Source: Undaria pinnatifida (lineage: Eukaryota; Sar; Phaeophyceae; Laminariales; Alariaceae). From it: a stretch of DNA of 64,000 nucleotides. Each line of letters opens with the position of its first letter. Position 1 is the first letter of the stretch. Under the pieces are notes generated by a model. The model saw only the letters and a program-made list of their open reading frames with translations, ran no database searches and was not told where the DNA came from. Made by a program: the position numbers and the translations under genes. The stretch is taken from contig JABAKD010000010.1 of NCBI GenBank assembly GCA_012845835.1, positions 14,069,401 through 14,133,400 of the forward strand, written 5' to 3'. Below are positions 24,296 through 37,257 of the stretch, one piece after another.

Positions 24296-24627
24296 TAGCG
24301 AAACACGGGTGACACCCAGCACAGCAAGCACTGCGACTGCAAAACCCTCGTTTTTTGGCTGACGTCCGGATTAAGATGTTCCCACATGTATAACGCCTAA
24401 TTATCAGTGAAACTCCATCAATTGTATATACTAAAACATAATAAATGTGTACATTTAATATATAAATAATAACGAACTTTATATTTATACCCATGTCGGT
24501 GTTGGAGATTGGCCCGCTTTTGCGGCGCATTTGCTCGCGTGCCCTCTTCAACGAAGGTTCAACAAGGCCTTGGCCTCGATTGCTGTCACCGTTCCCTCTC
24601 CGTTCCAACGCCACTTTTCCCGCTTCC
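24296..24627. promoter_or_regulatory. Bidirectional promoter region between two divergent plastid genes
   Basis: Only 332 bp separate the start codon of the hydrolase (24295, minus) from the nearer start of the zinc-finger protein (24628, plus). The central part (about 24400-24490) is AT-rich and contains tatatact, taatatataaataat and tatatttatac, candidate TATA-type elements for both directions. If the upstream ATG at 24493 is used, the shared spacer shrinks to 197 bp. No specific factor site was recognised. Confidence 0.55.
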
Positions 24628-27600
24628 ATGATTGCAATGCGCTTCGTTTTGGTCATTGTCGCGTCCACAGCGGTGGGTGCATTTTATGCAGTTCCTCCGT
24701 CAGCTCCCAGCAGAAGCAGGCATCAGGCCGCAACTTCTTCCCAAACCCGCTTCTTCTCATCAGACCGGATTGCCTCGCAAGCAGCAGCGGTGCGTATGTC
24801 AGTCTCGACAGGAAGCCAGGAGCTACCCCGACTCCCTCCTGGGGATGACAGCAAAGGGGGTGACGCGCAATCGGTAGGTCTCGGTTCGTGGCTTATTTGA
24901 GCCGTACGCAAGACAACAATCTGCATGTCTGTGCCTCCGTTTGACTCAAACTTTTAAAAACAGAACAGAACATCAACTACCGAGCTTTTGCACGCCCGAT
25001 CTTGAGCACCGTTGCTGGCTGCGTTTGGCGCTACGAGTTGACATCGTTTTCGTGCAGAAGAGCTCTTTGTTGTGGAGTGGTCTTCAGCGTATCTGGTAGG
25101 AGTAGGTGTTCTCCCCAAACAAAAGCTTTCGCGAAGTATTAATATTTGAATGTTTAAAATGGCTTCGAGTTGAAGCTTAGCAGCGATCTTCAACTCTGAC
25201 GCCTTCTTCTGCCATATGTCTGTGCATGCCGCACCTGTGTGCTCTCTCAGTAATCATAGCTTGGTACGGGGTCTTTACAAAATGCTCCGTATAGAGGGCT
25301 ACCACTGCTGTCCTCTTGGCTCTTTGTTGCCCTTCAAGCGTATTCACGGACGCATACAGCTCACCATGTCGCTGTATATTCTACTTGCTACGGTACTCGT
25401 GCTTATTCGACACTCGTCACGACACCGAGCGATCTGTGTATGACACGATGGCTTTCTGCTGTATCATCTGTAGACTGCCATATATAACGGTTTACTCGTA
25501 GATCACCCGGAACATTGTCATTGTGTTGGCACACCCCTGGAGTATACGTACCATACGTACGGGTGATGCGGTTTTCAGTCCCAAACAACCACTCGATACA
25601 TCACCCGCGGGCTGTCGTGTACCACCTCCCCGCGATACCATGCCTCATATTCGGCATGACACCCCCAATATTATAAAAAATGAAAATACACTCCAGCTGT
25701 GAGATCGAAGATTTCGTCGAAACTCATCTTTGCAAGCTGTGGGTGATACTCCGATCGCGAGCATTACGAGTTGTGTGTCCTCATTAAGGATATAGGTCGG
25801 CGACTCCCCTTACAACTACAGTGTAGCTATCAGGGTCAACAGGGTGATTTTAGTCAGTCTGTGCGCCCAATATATCGGCTCTACCTAAGTGCAGGACAGG
25901 CAACAAACTTCGCGCCTGTTGTGTGGTCGATATTACCCTTGCACGCCGGCCCAGACCAACTCGGCCCGAAGCCTATAGCCCCAACCCTAACCCCTACCCT
26001 TTGAGGAGGTCGAGGTCGTCAGCGGCAGTCGCCCGGCTCTGCAGCTTTTTTTTCTGGCGTTTAAAAAAAACAACAGGGCGGCCGAAAGGCCAGCTCGACC
26101 AATACGACCAACGACCGGCAGGATGTGTTTTGCATGCCTGTCCAGCATTTTGGTCGTGTTCAGGTTGTGCATGCCTCACCCTCTTGGGGCGTGGCAGCAA
26201 AACTCATTTGCAACCACTGATGTCACACACCCTTTTTATCACACTCCCTAGAGTATACTACCTCGCTCGGTGATATTATACCAGGTACGTGTATCAAATT
26301 CAAAACGACCACCCAATTTATCACCGGGGTACGTTGTAAATCGCACCCCTGGGGTATGCTACACCCGGCGATAAGTTTTTAGAGCCCTGACACCGTCATA
26401 TATGGTGCACGTAGTGTGGAGCGTATGCTAAACGGCAGGCTAGCAGGCCGTTATGTACTCCGCCTCTTTTGGCCCTCGCGCTTCTCGGTAGTAGTAGCCT
26501 CCGTCCTGGTATAAAGCAAGGTGTGAGAGCACTTTTCAAAGCTCTTTATCAGTGGTTGGTCGCTTGTGCTTTCTGATGATGCATACGAAGCAGTGTGTCC
26601 CTGCCAAGCGTGCACGCGGTGCGCGCACACGAATATCTATCTTCCAGCAATCAAGGTGTACCTTCAGTTAGTTGAGTATACGTCGGCAGCTGTCATTCAT
26701 TTTTTCATAATAACAGTACGATGGAATCGATCGCAGCACCGCCTGGCTCGAACCCCCCCCCCCCGACGCCTCCGCGCGTTTTGACGGTCTGCCAAACAGG
26801 GAGAGTCGACGGCCGAGATCGGCCACGTCATGTCCAATCGGAAACTCACTCTTTCGTTCACGTGCAACATCTGCGAGGATCGCAGCACATACCAGGCGAG
26901 CGCGAGTTGATTAAACACTGTGTGTTAACGCGTGTTACGTCATTGAACCTGAACTTGAAAATCCTTTGTCGGTAGGTTTCGTTTTGTTGTGTGAAACATG
27001 TCCCGGGCGAGCGCTGGGAACAGAAGCGTGCGGGCTAGCCTCAGGAAAGAGGAGTTGCTACCTTTCCTGGTGGCAACGAGCTTATGCTAGCGGGCTGCCG
27101 TTGGTAAACACTCAAGAAACCTACTATGTATAGCATACTGTAGTGATCTAGACCAGCTAGACGATCGCTTTGCGCAAGAGTGTCCGTAGAACACCACGTC
27201 GTTTGCGAACGGCCCATGTTCGGCAGACCAGTTCGGCTATTCGTGAGGTTGGTTTATGAATTACCAGACTCCATACAAATGGCCATGCTTACTCTGGTAG
27301 ATGATCAAAGCCATAGCTTACTCTCAACACTCTTGTCCGCATGTCTCCCCTTCGCAGATTAACCGTGTATCCTTTATGCACGGCATCGTAGTCTTATGGT
27401 GCCAGAGCTGCAACCAGAAGCACCTGATTGCTGACAACCTGGGGAAGGTGAGATATTCCTGCCCTCCGACCATACATCCTTCATAGGCACGCCATCGTTT
27501 GTTATATAACCACGCGCAGACGAGGTACTGCTCAACAACAGCACCGGAACCCGAAACGTAACCCCTGAACCCGTTTCCAAAAAAAAACAAAGCACAGCAA

Positions 27601-28597
27601 CTTCTAAGTAGCTTGTCTGACGCAACGTGGATGCAGTTTTCTGCAGTAAAACCACTTTTGGAGCTTAAGAGAGGACACGTGTCTAAACAATGTGACGATT
27701 ACAGCATCTGCCGCTCGAATCACCCAGGGCTGTTGGGGTAGGGACTGTGTCCGGGGTACAGCGAAAGGAGATGGGCGGCACACGGGAAATACGGTTATAT
27801 TTGCCCTCCTGCTCGATTTCTCCTAGAAAGTCGACAGTACTGCGCGTGTCATTTTTCAGATCGCTACACCTGGGTCACAAAAAATCGTGGAGTTCAATCG
27901 ACTTGCGCTTTCTTTGTCCACGCCGTTTTTGTGGGTTTTCTACAGCAATCATTGCTGATGCCAGCCACAAGCACTCGTGCGGCTTCATGCTGAGCAATTG
28001 TCGAATCCTATCGTTAGCCGTAATTGTGGGCTGCCCACCTTGTGGGCTGCCCCATCAGCGCGGCAAATAGCAGAAGCTTCCACAAACATCCTTGCCCGTA
28101 CAACCTCCATGTCGTCATCACTGCCCGCCCTCGACTTTCACCACAGTAGTGTTGCAGGAAATGAATCCTTCGCTATACGAAGTACGTCTAATGTTGCACT
28201 ACCCGCGGCTGAGCAACGCGTCTACGAACTTACAAAGTCTTTGGGCCCCCTTTCCTCATGCTGTACGCATGAACACTAGCTGGACTTCCCGGAGTTCGGG
28301 CGCAACCTCGAAGAATATATGGCTAAGCAAGGAACCCCAGTGCGGCGGGTGGTTATGAGCAAGGAGGGGCTATCCCACGTCGAAGTCGAAGTGCCGGGCG
28401 CCGACTACCCGGAGCGCCAACCGCATCGCCTCACGGACGAGAATTTTGACGGCACCAATCTTCTGCCGGGGGCGCATGTGGGCGACTCTAGCTTTATACC
28501 AGGCATGCCGGACGTAGACTTAAGTGGTGCCGGGGCAAGAGAGGAGCATGCGGGCGGGGATGATGAAGGAGTGGGCAGCTTTGATTCAGATGCTTGA
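24628..28597 (+). CDS. DNL-type zinc-finger protein (Zim17/HEP-like Hsp70 escort), plastid-targeted, four exons, 249 aa
   Basis: Exons are 24628-24873, 26800-26895, 27358-27447 and 28280-28597, all joined in phase 0; the stop TGA is at 28595. Residues 1-18 form a signal peptide ending STAVGA-FYAVPP, an AF-type plastid motif, followed by a Ser/Arg-rich transit region. The zinc ribbon has C104-NI-C107 in LSFTCNICEDRS and C129-QS-C132 in GIVVLWCQSCNQKHLIADNLG, the signature of the DNL family. The C-terminal exon continues with LDFPEFGRNLEEYMAKQG and then an acidic tail. Known relatives bind and keep organellar Hsp70 soluble; plant HEP2 does this in chloroplasts and Zim17 in mitochondria. The intron after exon 2 starts with GC rather than GT (TACCAG|GCGAGC); only this junction restores the normal spacing between the two CxxC knuckles. 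An upstream in-frame ATG at 24493 would add 45 Arg-rich residues. Confidence 0.9.
25678..26130. repeat. Dispersed repeats in intron 1 of the zinc-finger gene
   Basis: About 25678-25868 matches 12124-12345 and, reversed, 58930-59117 (ctgtgagatcgaagat to cagtctgtgcgc). About 25915-26040 matches about 7040-7160 (gcccagaccaa, aaccctaacccc, gcggcagtcgc). The two repeats may be parts of one larger degenerate element. Confidence 0.65.
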
Positions 28598-29902
28598 AGC
28601 GATCCCAGGTTGGGGTTTCCAGGCCATATGTCGTCTTTTCATGACGATCTTGAAGGTTTGACCGCGTGGGAGAGACGGCGAGCGGGGGAGGGGAGCTGAA
28701 AACTTCGGCGATGATGTTGTGAAACATGATATGTCGCGGACGGAGGTGGTGGTGTTCGTGAGCGGCGTTGGGTCGGGCTTTTTGCTACCCAGGCCCTACG
28801 AAAATGCTGTGTTTGCTAGTTGCGATTTACACGGCGTAGGATGCACTCCCCACCCTCTCAGTGCTTCGTACCAATGCTATCAATGCTCATTGTTTTCATT
28901 GTTTTTATGTGTACCTGGTAGCCCATAAAGCTCCGGGCCCTTACGTATATATACCGACATAGTGTGTATGTTCGTGTAGACTCACAGTTTTGCCCATCAC
29001 TCTATATTTGGGGTTGTAGGTTCATGCTGTGCGAGGTGTTAAGCGGATATCCTCGCTCGAAATTTGTGGTGTGCCGATAGCAAAAAATGCGCCTGTAGCC
29101 AAGGCTTCGCGCTGGGAGATGCAAACGGCGACGGCAAGTCTAGCGATTGTTTTTTTTTGTTTTTTAATTGTTTTATTTAGAGTGCCCATTTTCAAATATG
29201 GTAGCCTCGAGTACGAACCGGTTCCGGGTTGAGGGCACACCTGGTAGAGTTTGTTGTGGTTTCAATCGCTGAATTGCATTTTTTGTACAACGGTTCATGG
29301 AGAATGGGCGTATTGAGATGGGGTTGGTTCGACTACCGTGCTCCCTATATAGGGCATGGGGGTTCAAGATTGATCTAATCGCACGCACCCTTGAGTGATG
29401 CACGTGCAGCCGAAGGTTGGTGCGAACGCCTGCTCAGGTGTCAGCGAACAACAGTTGATTACCGGCCGGGACATAGGCCTACTATAGACGGTGCTCGAGA
29501 TTGCGTCGACAGCTACAACGGCAGCACCTGGATTTTGACTTTTGTATTTTGTCAATCTTATTGCATCGATACATTGTACCATTCGGGCATCTTGAGCTGT
29601 GCCCGGTACCGGTATATATCAGCGACGATGACGGTTTGATGAACACATTCCAATGATCTGGTGGACGAGGTAACGGTAGAGGACAGATATCCTGCGATAG
29701 CGGTGCCGTGTATGTGGCAGTTTATACACCTTGAAACCTGCGCATACACGGTCGGCTACTGCGCTTTAGGCCAGCGCATATAATCGCAAAAAGTTTGACC
29801 CTGTTGAGTCCTCGCTTTACGTTGAACGCACATACAATAGCTACGAATCCCACCTCACTACACAGTGATGCAGAGCATCGCCGATCGAATGACATAGTCT
29901 AG
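28598..29902. other. Region without recognised gene downstream of the zinc-finger gene
   Basis: Contains the presumed 3' UTR of the gene ending at 28597. Short open frames here have no motif I can name, and no clear repeat was seen. Confidence 0.45.
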
Positions 29903-30354
29903 TACACGGGTGGACGGGACCCTCCCGATTCGTCGACCCACAGTATATAGAAGGTGGGCAAAAGGCACACCTTTCGAGCACCTTTTGAAAAGTCTTCTAT
30001 GACCCCAAATCCACGGAAGAACGACGGCAAACTCCAAACGGCACAGCCTTTGGTTGCACGTTTTCGAACACCGAAAACGACAACGCTGGATTGCGAATGC
30101 AATTGAGTTAAATCGACAAAATCGACGCATGATGTGTATAAAAATACGTGGAAGTGTGGTGAGCTTTATTTTTCCCCATCCGCGCCGGAGGATATTATAT
30201 ATAAAAAGAAAAAAAAAAACGATGCCAACGTCACAGAACGTGGGAAAATCCGCACGTTTTGTAATATTTTGTTCCAGAAGGTGCTCAGAGGGTCGGCATT
30301 TTGCCCACCTTCTACTATGTCGACAAAACGGGGGGGGGCACGTCCACCCGTGTA
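29903..30354. mobile_element. TIR element of about 452 bp (TA target, mariner-like MITE)
   Basis: Both ends read TACACGGGTGGACG when viewed inward, and the similarity continues imperfectly for about 85 bp (gtcgac, agaaggtgggcaaaa, gagcacctt). If TA is the duplicated target, this is a Tc1/mariner-type non-autonomous element. No transposase frame is present. It contains the diverged third copy of the small A-tailed unit (30090-30219). Confidence 0.65.
30090..30219 (+). repeat. Diverged copy of the small poly(A)-ended unit
   Basis: Shares gagttaaatcgac, acgtggaagtgtggtgagc, tttatttttccccatccg and gccggaggat with 10392-10531, and ends in an A-rich run. It lies inside the TIR element at 29903-30354. 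Confidence 0.6.
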
Positions 30355-31399
30355 TGAGTAGGGTGGTTCAAGAGTTTCGGCAGCGGGCGCGTTTTGTTAA
30401 TCGTGATGAGTAGGGGCGACAAGGCCGCCAGCTCGGCGCTCGGGGCTAGTCGAATCCCAGTGGTACGAGCGGCGGCAAGTCGCAAGGGTGGCAGTTGTCT
30501 TACTTTACCCGTTGCAAAGAGCTTGCTTAGCCAAACGAATTCCTCGTTCGCGGCCTCTGAAAGGACGCTATTATTGCAACCCCCCCCCCCCAACCACTGT
30601 AAACCAATGTGTATTCGAAAACACCACTCTGACGCAACACGATAAAACGAAGTCTAGAACATCGACCAAAACATACATGTGTAGCAACAACCACGCGGAC
30701 AGCAAATTCTCAAATCTTAAGGATATCCGCACACTAAAACCACATATACGTTCACATACGAAACCCAGTCAAAAGATGGAACCCAATTACCCTGGGTTCC
30801 AAATTAAGGTCCCTACGAATCAGAAACATCACATTATAGTCTACATATAGTCTTTACACAAACCTAAAATGCGTCAAAACTGATCGTTGCCAAATAACAA
30901 GTTCATCAAGAACGCAATAACAAACAGAACGAGAGACGGGGTGATCATAGCAGCGCAAATCATTATAGCATTCGCCCACCACATCACCTCCTTCGCAATT
31001 GGTTTTGGGCATCAGCGACCTGGGTCCAACGCATGTCCGTAGTGTCTTAGGTGGAGTGAGGAGTGGTAGTAAAAACCAAGTCCGCTGCTCGATAACCTGT
31101 TCCTGGCCGTCGGTATACTGAACAATCTTCGAGCCACGTCTCCTCTGTATCAGGTGTGTGAGGAATTTTATTTGTCGTTTTCAAGCAAGCGGTTGCGTTG
31201 ACATATATTACCGGGCTTGATGTACACGAAAGGAGCACCTCTCAGCGATCATCTACTACACGCGCTAGGGTTTGTTTTCATGAGCACCACTAACAAGAAG
31301 AGCACCAGACATGGACGCGACATCTACAGGACGACAACACAACATCTTCGACGACAGTGGGGAGAAAACAGGGCGTATAATCGTACACTACGATAATAA

Positions 31400-32012
31400 T
31401 AATTAATGTGAAAAGGAAGTGCAGACAGATATGTTAACACTGCGGTAGACCACACTATTAACCTATTACGCAGGGTATTTCGTGCCTACCTGCCGTCTGC
31501 ATAATCGCCTGACAATCTCTGCCAAACGCAGTAGCATATATTATATGCCTAACGAAGTAAGTCACCCTCGTGTAGTATAGTGGTGACATTGCATGCCCGC
31601 ATCACCCCGCTTGTTGTATTGGTAAGATGTACCTCTGCCTTATAATTGGCAACCTCAGAGCCCCACATCGGCACGGTGAAAATCATGGGCGTAAAATCGT
31701 ACATTTGAGCCATTAATATAATAATGTGAAAAGGAAGTACAGGCAGATATGTCAAAATTGCGGTTGACCACACTACCAACCTATTACGTATGATAGGGTA
31801 TTTCGTATATGCCGTCTGCACGATCGCCTCCCGACCCATGCCAAACGAAGTACGACTAAGGAAGTAACGTAATTGAGCACAGGTACACCAAGCGCTCCTT
31901 TCAAAACACTGACGATTCGCACTTCTACCTCTCGTGCTCAATGGTGGTGACATTGCATAACCACATCACCTCGCCTGTTACATTTTGCAACATGTACCTC
32001 TTTCATATACAA
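31400..32012. repeat. Tandem duplication, about 310-bp unit, two copies
   Basis: Unit 1 (about 31400-31705) and unit 2 (about 31710-32012) share aatgtgaaaaggaagt, ggtagaccacacta/ggttgaccacacta, cctattacg, tgccgtctgca, gtggtgacattgcat and catgtacctct. Divergence is moderate. No gene is recognised in either. Confidence 0.7.
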
Positions 32013-32038
32013 CTACGAGTAAAACAGGTAGTGTTACT

Positions 32039-33269
32039 GATGCACCGCGTTTTTTATCAGATTTCATTATCAGCCCCTGTAGAAAACATGCCTAAAAAAA
32101 AAGTTGAAACCAATCAAAACCATATGGAGAAACGGGTTCTTACGAGACGACGCTGGCCAGAGTTTTTGAGATGTCGAAGAACCCCGCCAAAACGGATCGA
32201 ATGCGACACGTCATCGAGAGGGGGTGCTGACGGGAGCATACTTGTGGAGGTGAGCACGTTGTTAGGTGATGTTATTCACAGGGCAGCAGTTAACCAGTGG
32301 CCAACTTAGAGCTTTGTTGTGTATGTCTACAAACCACGCACAAGTAGGTATGTACGATACTGCAACACAACAAGCAGCAAGCAAGACCATGAGACGTCGT
32401 AACACATGACCATTCTCGCGCTTTGAGATGCTCTGCGCATCGATGGCGCCAAGCAACCTATGCTAGGTACAGGCAGCAGGCAGGTACAATACACATGCCA
32501 AGCGAGCCGAGGCTGTACCTATGCCAGACTGCAGATGCGACGCTTGCACACACGATCTGTACAGCAGCAGAACACTCGTTCGTTCGTAATTTTTTTTTCC
32601 TCCGCACTTTCATGTCCTGTACTATTTCCAAGTAGTCTGTCAAAGTAGGACAGGAAGGAAGACGTATCTTCCGAACAAGACGTCGTACACACACACCCGT
32701 ATACAACGACAGCTTGCGCTGCCGGGGTTGTAACGAAGACCACTGATAGGGACGGCTCACGCTATACCTACAATGGGACTCGAAGGGTGCGCCAGCTAGC
32801 GTTGGGCTGCGAAAGCAACTGAGTTAAATCGACACACGACGCGTATGAAAATACGCGGAAGTGTGGTGAGCTAAAGCTTTATTTTTCCCCACCCGCCGGA
32901 GGATAGAAAAAAAAAGAAAAAAAAAAGACGTCGTACACACATCACCATTCCCGCGATTTGAGATGCTCTGCGCATCGATGGCGCTAAGCAATCTTTGCTA
33001 GGTACAGGCAGCAGGCAGGTACAATACACATGCCAAGCGAGCCGAGGCTGGACCTATGCCAGACTGCAGATTCGACGCTTGCACACACGATCTGTAATGC
33101 TGAATGGTACAGCAGAACACTCGTTCGTACGTTTTTTTTTTTTCCTCCGATCTTTCATACCTATACTATTTCCAAGTAGTTTGTCAAAGTAGGACAGGAA
33201 GGAAGACGTATATGTCCGACTGCAGATGCGACGCTTGAACACACGATCTGTACGGAATAAAGCAGAACA
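32039..33269 (+). repeat. Left outer inverted arm with tandem units of about 290-300 bp
   Basis: From gatgcaccgcg at 32039 the sequence is the inverted counterpart of 49206 back to 48082, at a few percent divergence. It contains two units marked by gatgctctgcgcatcgatgg (about 32427 and 32960), while the right side has three (about 48212, 48516 and 48805). The A-tailed small unit at 32789-32926 is present only on the left. An open frame of 86-89 codons (ending in LLGDVIHRAAVNQWPT) is kept on both sides, but I do not recognise it. Confidence 0.75.
32789..32926 (+). mobile_element. Short poly(A)-ended retroposon-like unit, copy 2
   Basis: Nearly identical to 10392-10531 (gcgccagctagcg through gccggaggat) and followed by an A-rich tail of about 22 bp. 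It is absent from the mirror position on the right, so it was inserted after the outer arms formed. Confidence 0.65.
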
Positions 33270-36200
33270 GGCAAATTTGGGATGTACCGGGCCAGCTTTT
33301 TATAATTTAATTCCGCGGGCGAAGCCCGTGGAATTTTTGTGGAAACCCCTATCATATGTAGACTAGGTCTAAAGGGAAAAAAAAACAGAGTTTTGGGTGC
33401 GATGCCGCAAGGGATTACAGCCGCTCTGTGCCGCCATATCCCTTATTGTGTCGACTACGAGTGTGGAACGGGTGTTGACTAGGTTGCCTGTCCATCAGAA
33501 TGTCACGCACGGCCGTGGTAATCGTCTATGCAACGAGTGCAATGCTGCTGTAGAGTGCTATATTCTGGCGATATATTTTTTACCGTTTGGTAGGATACGC
33601 GGAAGATGTGGCACCTCGGGACTCGAGACGTACAGCATGCGGAAGGTTCACGAATAAATACAGCAGCATGCTGAATTCCGGACGGAGAGTACAGATTGTC
33701 CTACCATATAGCCTGGTGTGTAGCAGGTGCAGTATAGTACGAGTACCGATAGTAATAATCTTCAGTTGCAATCCGTACGTGTGCATGCGGCCTTTCGTGG
33801 GCCACACCACTGAGACGAGACATGGGCCCATACAACGCACGTACGAATACGCATGTATGTGCGAGGCTTGCACTGGCTTATACCGCAGCCTGGATAAGCT
33901 GCCTGTGTACGCTCCTCATGCCATACTAAACACACTTCGCCTTTCTACCTTCGGCATTGCCCCCTGTAGGTATCGTTTGCTTAGCGCGCATGCACAGACA
34001 GCGACGACGCGGCCTCGACGTGTCAAAGCTTGACTGGAATCATATTTGTATCTGAAAATTATTCCTGCTCAGACCTCCTGCCCATCAGCCGTGGGTCCAC
34101 CCTAGCCAAACCTGGGCGCTACTGGTTGGCACGTGCTACACGTCTGCGTAGGAATATCAAACGGCAGCCTCCCACTTAAGCGTTCTATCTTACTTTTGGC
34201 GGTACTCCGCCCACAATTCCACCTCTCACGTCAGTGTTGCCAACGTCACCGTCTTCTCTAGTCCCTCGGTCGTCACATCACCCACTCCCCTCCCTAACAC
34301 CAACACCCCATAGCAAAAGGTAGACTGCCCCCTCCACCTCTACCCCGTTTACAGCACAAGCGAAGCCAGACGGTTCTGGTCATGCTTGAGCTGTTTGCGA
34401 CGCAGGGACCCTCGGAAGAGTGGTGTTCTTGCTGGTGTTGTTGCTATATTGCCCGCTTCGCGTCAACGTCTTTCTTGAATTCCTGCGAAAAAGTTGCACT
34501 CGCAGCCTTCCACCTCTAGTCGGTCGGCCAGCACCTCGTTCTGGAATTGCTACAGCTTCATTCCGGCTCGCCGCAAAGGCAGTGAAGTCCAGTACCTGCG
34601 GAGTTTTCCCTTTCGAGATACTAAGGTGGCGAAAGGCTTGACGATAGTGTCCCGGCAGACATCCTGCTAACGGCGCGAACAGATCAAACAGCAGTGAGGA
34701 CACAGGGGATGGCAACACGAGGGGTTATCTGTCACTGAAACTCAATGCTATCATAACGCCGCAATTCGAAGTGGCAACGGAATAAAGGCAGGCAGTATAC
34801 ATTGAGTCCAAAGAACGATGCACGAATGCAGCTCCATACAGAGCAGCTGGTGTTCAACCGTCGCCTCCAGATGTAGCGAAAAAAATGCAAACCCCACGCT
34901 GGTCTCGCTAACAATCCGCGCGGCCACTAGCCCAGAAAAAATCCACGGCATGTGATATCTTCTTCAATCCCACCATTGAAAAGTGGGGTCGACTACCACG
35001 AGGCTGTATCTCCAGAAAATTGTCTATCAGCAGAGAGCGTGAACCCCTAGCAAACGCTAGCAACTCCGAGTCCGTGTCCCTGTGCCGTCGTTGGAATTAC
35101 TGGGGATTTTAGCGTCGACAACGATCCTTGAGAGGGGTGGCCAGAACTAGAGTTCACCGCGGCTGGTTTGGACGCAGAGCGAGCGACTGTAATTGAATTA
35201 CGAGCGAAAGCGACCCATAAATAGTGCTGCCTACTTGGTACATTGCAACTCTCCGTTGTGCTTAGCACGCCCCCCTCCGGCATATGCCTACTGTACTACT
35301 TCGCTAAATATGAAGACATCATACGCGATGGCACGCAAACAATAGTTTTCGACGATGCTGACTGCGCCCAGGTGAGTTGAGTTATTAATTGACGATCTCC
35401 AAACTCCAAAGATCCCAACCATACCGAAGTCGCATTTTTATTGCGGTCGTGACAGTGAGCCAATTATAGTCAATGCGGTCAAACTTTGTGTGGCGCCGTA
35501 CAACGGTATAGCCCCAATGATCTACGAAGCAATCGAGCCGCCCTGTCCAAGATATTTCTTTGCATTGTCTACCCATAGCTATGCAGCCCCCCCCCGTCCC
35601 CCCCGGCGCAAGCACGTCTAAACTCACCTTGATGAGATAAAATCGAAGGCCGGATCCAATAGGCCAAGGTCTTCCGCACCCGGCTTAATTTTGTCGGGGG
35701 CCCCAACTGAGACTCGCCGTCTGGGGCGCTGGAAATTGGGATGATAGGAAGACAGATTTTGGGGATGGGCGATAAGCAGCAAGGCGATATTTCCGCCAAC
35801 CGGTCATGGCGTACGAGGCAAGCAATCGTTTGCAATCCCAGGTACACGCACGAAACAAGGAAAAAAAAGGCGCCTGAGACGCGACCTCTTGTACTCGCTC
35901 ACATGGTTCGCACTCCAAGCGCAATCTTTATCTTTGTCACCTGTGATTCTTCAAGTGTTTTTTGAGTGAATTGGTACTCAACCCCGACACGATATATGAC
36001 ACGCCGGAGGGTTTGAAACTTACCAGCACAACCTAACGTATCACTGTGCTTGCTAGGACAGAACGACTGCGCGAAGTATCATTTTCTTCCGGCCCAACGG
36101 GCGTCTTCTGCTTGACTCGCTGCCTTGTCATACCAAAACAGTGGCGGCCGGACAGATTCGACCACAAAGAAAGTAGAAAACATCAAGGGGCCAACGGCGG

Positions 36201-37257
36201 TATGCTCATCAATGCATATTTCACACTGACGGGGCGGTTTTGGATTCAAGCACCAAAATTGAAAACTGAACGTAGAAGTGTATTACATGGGCAGAGCACA
36301 TGAACATTTACAACTGACTCTCACCGCATCGCTCTCCCCGGGAATGCTGTGCATGGTTTTGCGCCAATGTCGTCCGTCACGGCTCTGAGCCCCACTCCAC
36401 GAACAGGCGCATGATCGGTGCGCGTGGTGGCCTTCACGCCCACCGCGCAACGTCCTAAAAGAGTGGTAGGGAACAGCATCACCAGTCACACGTCAGCAGG
36501 CAGAAATAGTCTGGACGCCATTACGCCAATACTGTACATCTGAGGAGGGGAAGAACGTGAAAGGATGTGAGGTATGGGATGGAAACAAGTTCAAGAGATG
36601 AACGTCCACGGTAGAACGTGACGCATCACACGCCTTGCGGTGCACGTTGCTCAAGCCTGAACGAGACATGGACGAATCGTCCCTTCGCGCCATCTACTCG
36701 ACAACCAGTCAACCTCACCTTAACGTGGCGGAATCCTTTCCCCTTGTCCGCGTTTCTCACTCCTGCCAAAGGCCGTATTGTGCTCCCGATGGATGCTTCG
36801 GCGTTGAGGATCCCATCAATCTATGAGCATTTTTTTTCAAGAAGCAAGGGCGAAGAGAGAAACGGTGCTGTACAGATGCTGCTGACTCCTATCTTGGATG
36901 ACTCGAGGTTCCTACCAACCAGAGTACAGTACCTGTGCACTTAACAACCTGTGTACTTGGACAATCTGTGTAAGTGTACGTAAGTATACGGCGACAGTTG
37001 CTCGGCGATACGAACAGCAGGACACCGTAAACAACAGCAACAACATCCTCAACAGCTAGCGGAACCGACACAGCTACTACTGATACTGTACAGCATAAAC
37101 CCCAGCTTTTGCAGCGGCTACTGCTGCTTCATGTGACAGTTGCTGTTGCCATGCCTATCACTGCCGCTGTTATTCCACACCTGGGAAAACAGTATATCGA
37201 CTACGTGCGCGGTGTGCATGTTGTCCGGCAATACGGTACGTGCGTTGGGGAGCCGCG

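Noticed and set aside
24296-24331. Upstream GTG start extending the hydrolase by 12 codons
   Set aside because: No eukaryotic reason to start at GTG; the ATG at 24295 directly precedes the signal peptide.
30315-30593. Minus-strand 92-codon frame with an alanine/leucine-rich stretch
   Set aside because: Begins at a non-ATG codon, overlaps the end of the TIR element and has no recognisable domain.
34380-34718. Minus-strand 112-codon frame inside the 5-kb insertion
   Set aside because: No motif, no splice-supported extension and no repeat of it elsewhere; not distinguishable from chance.
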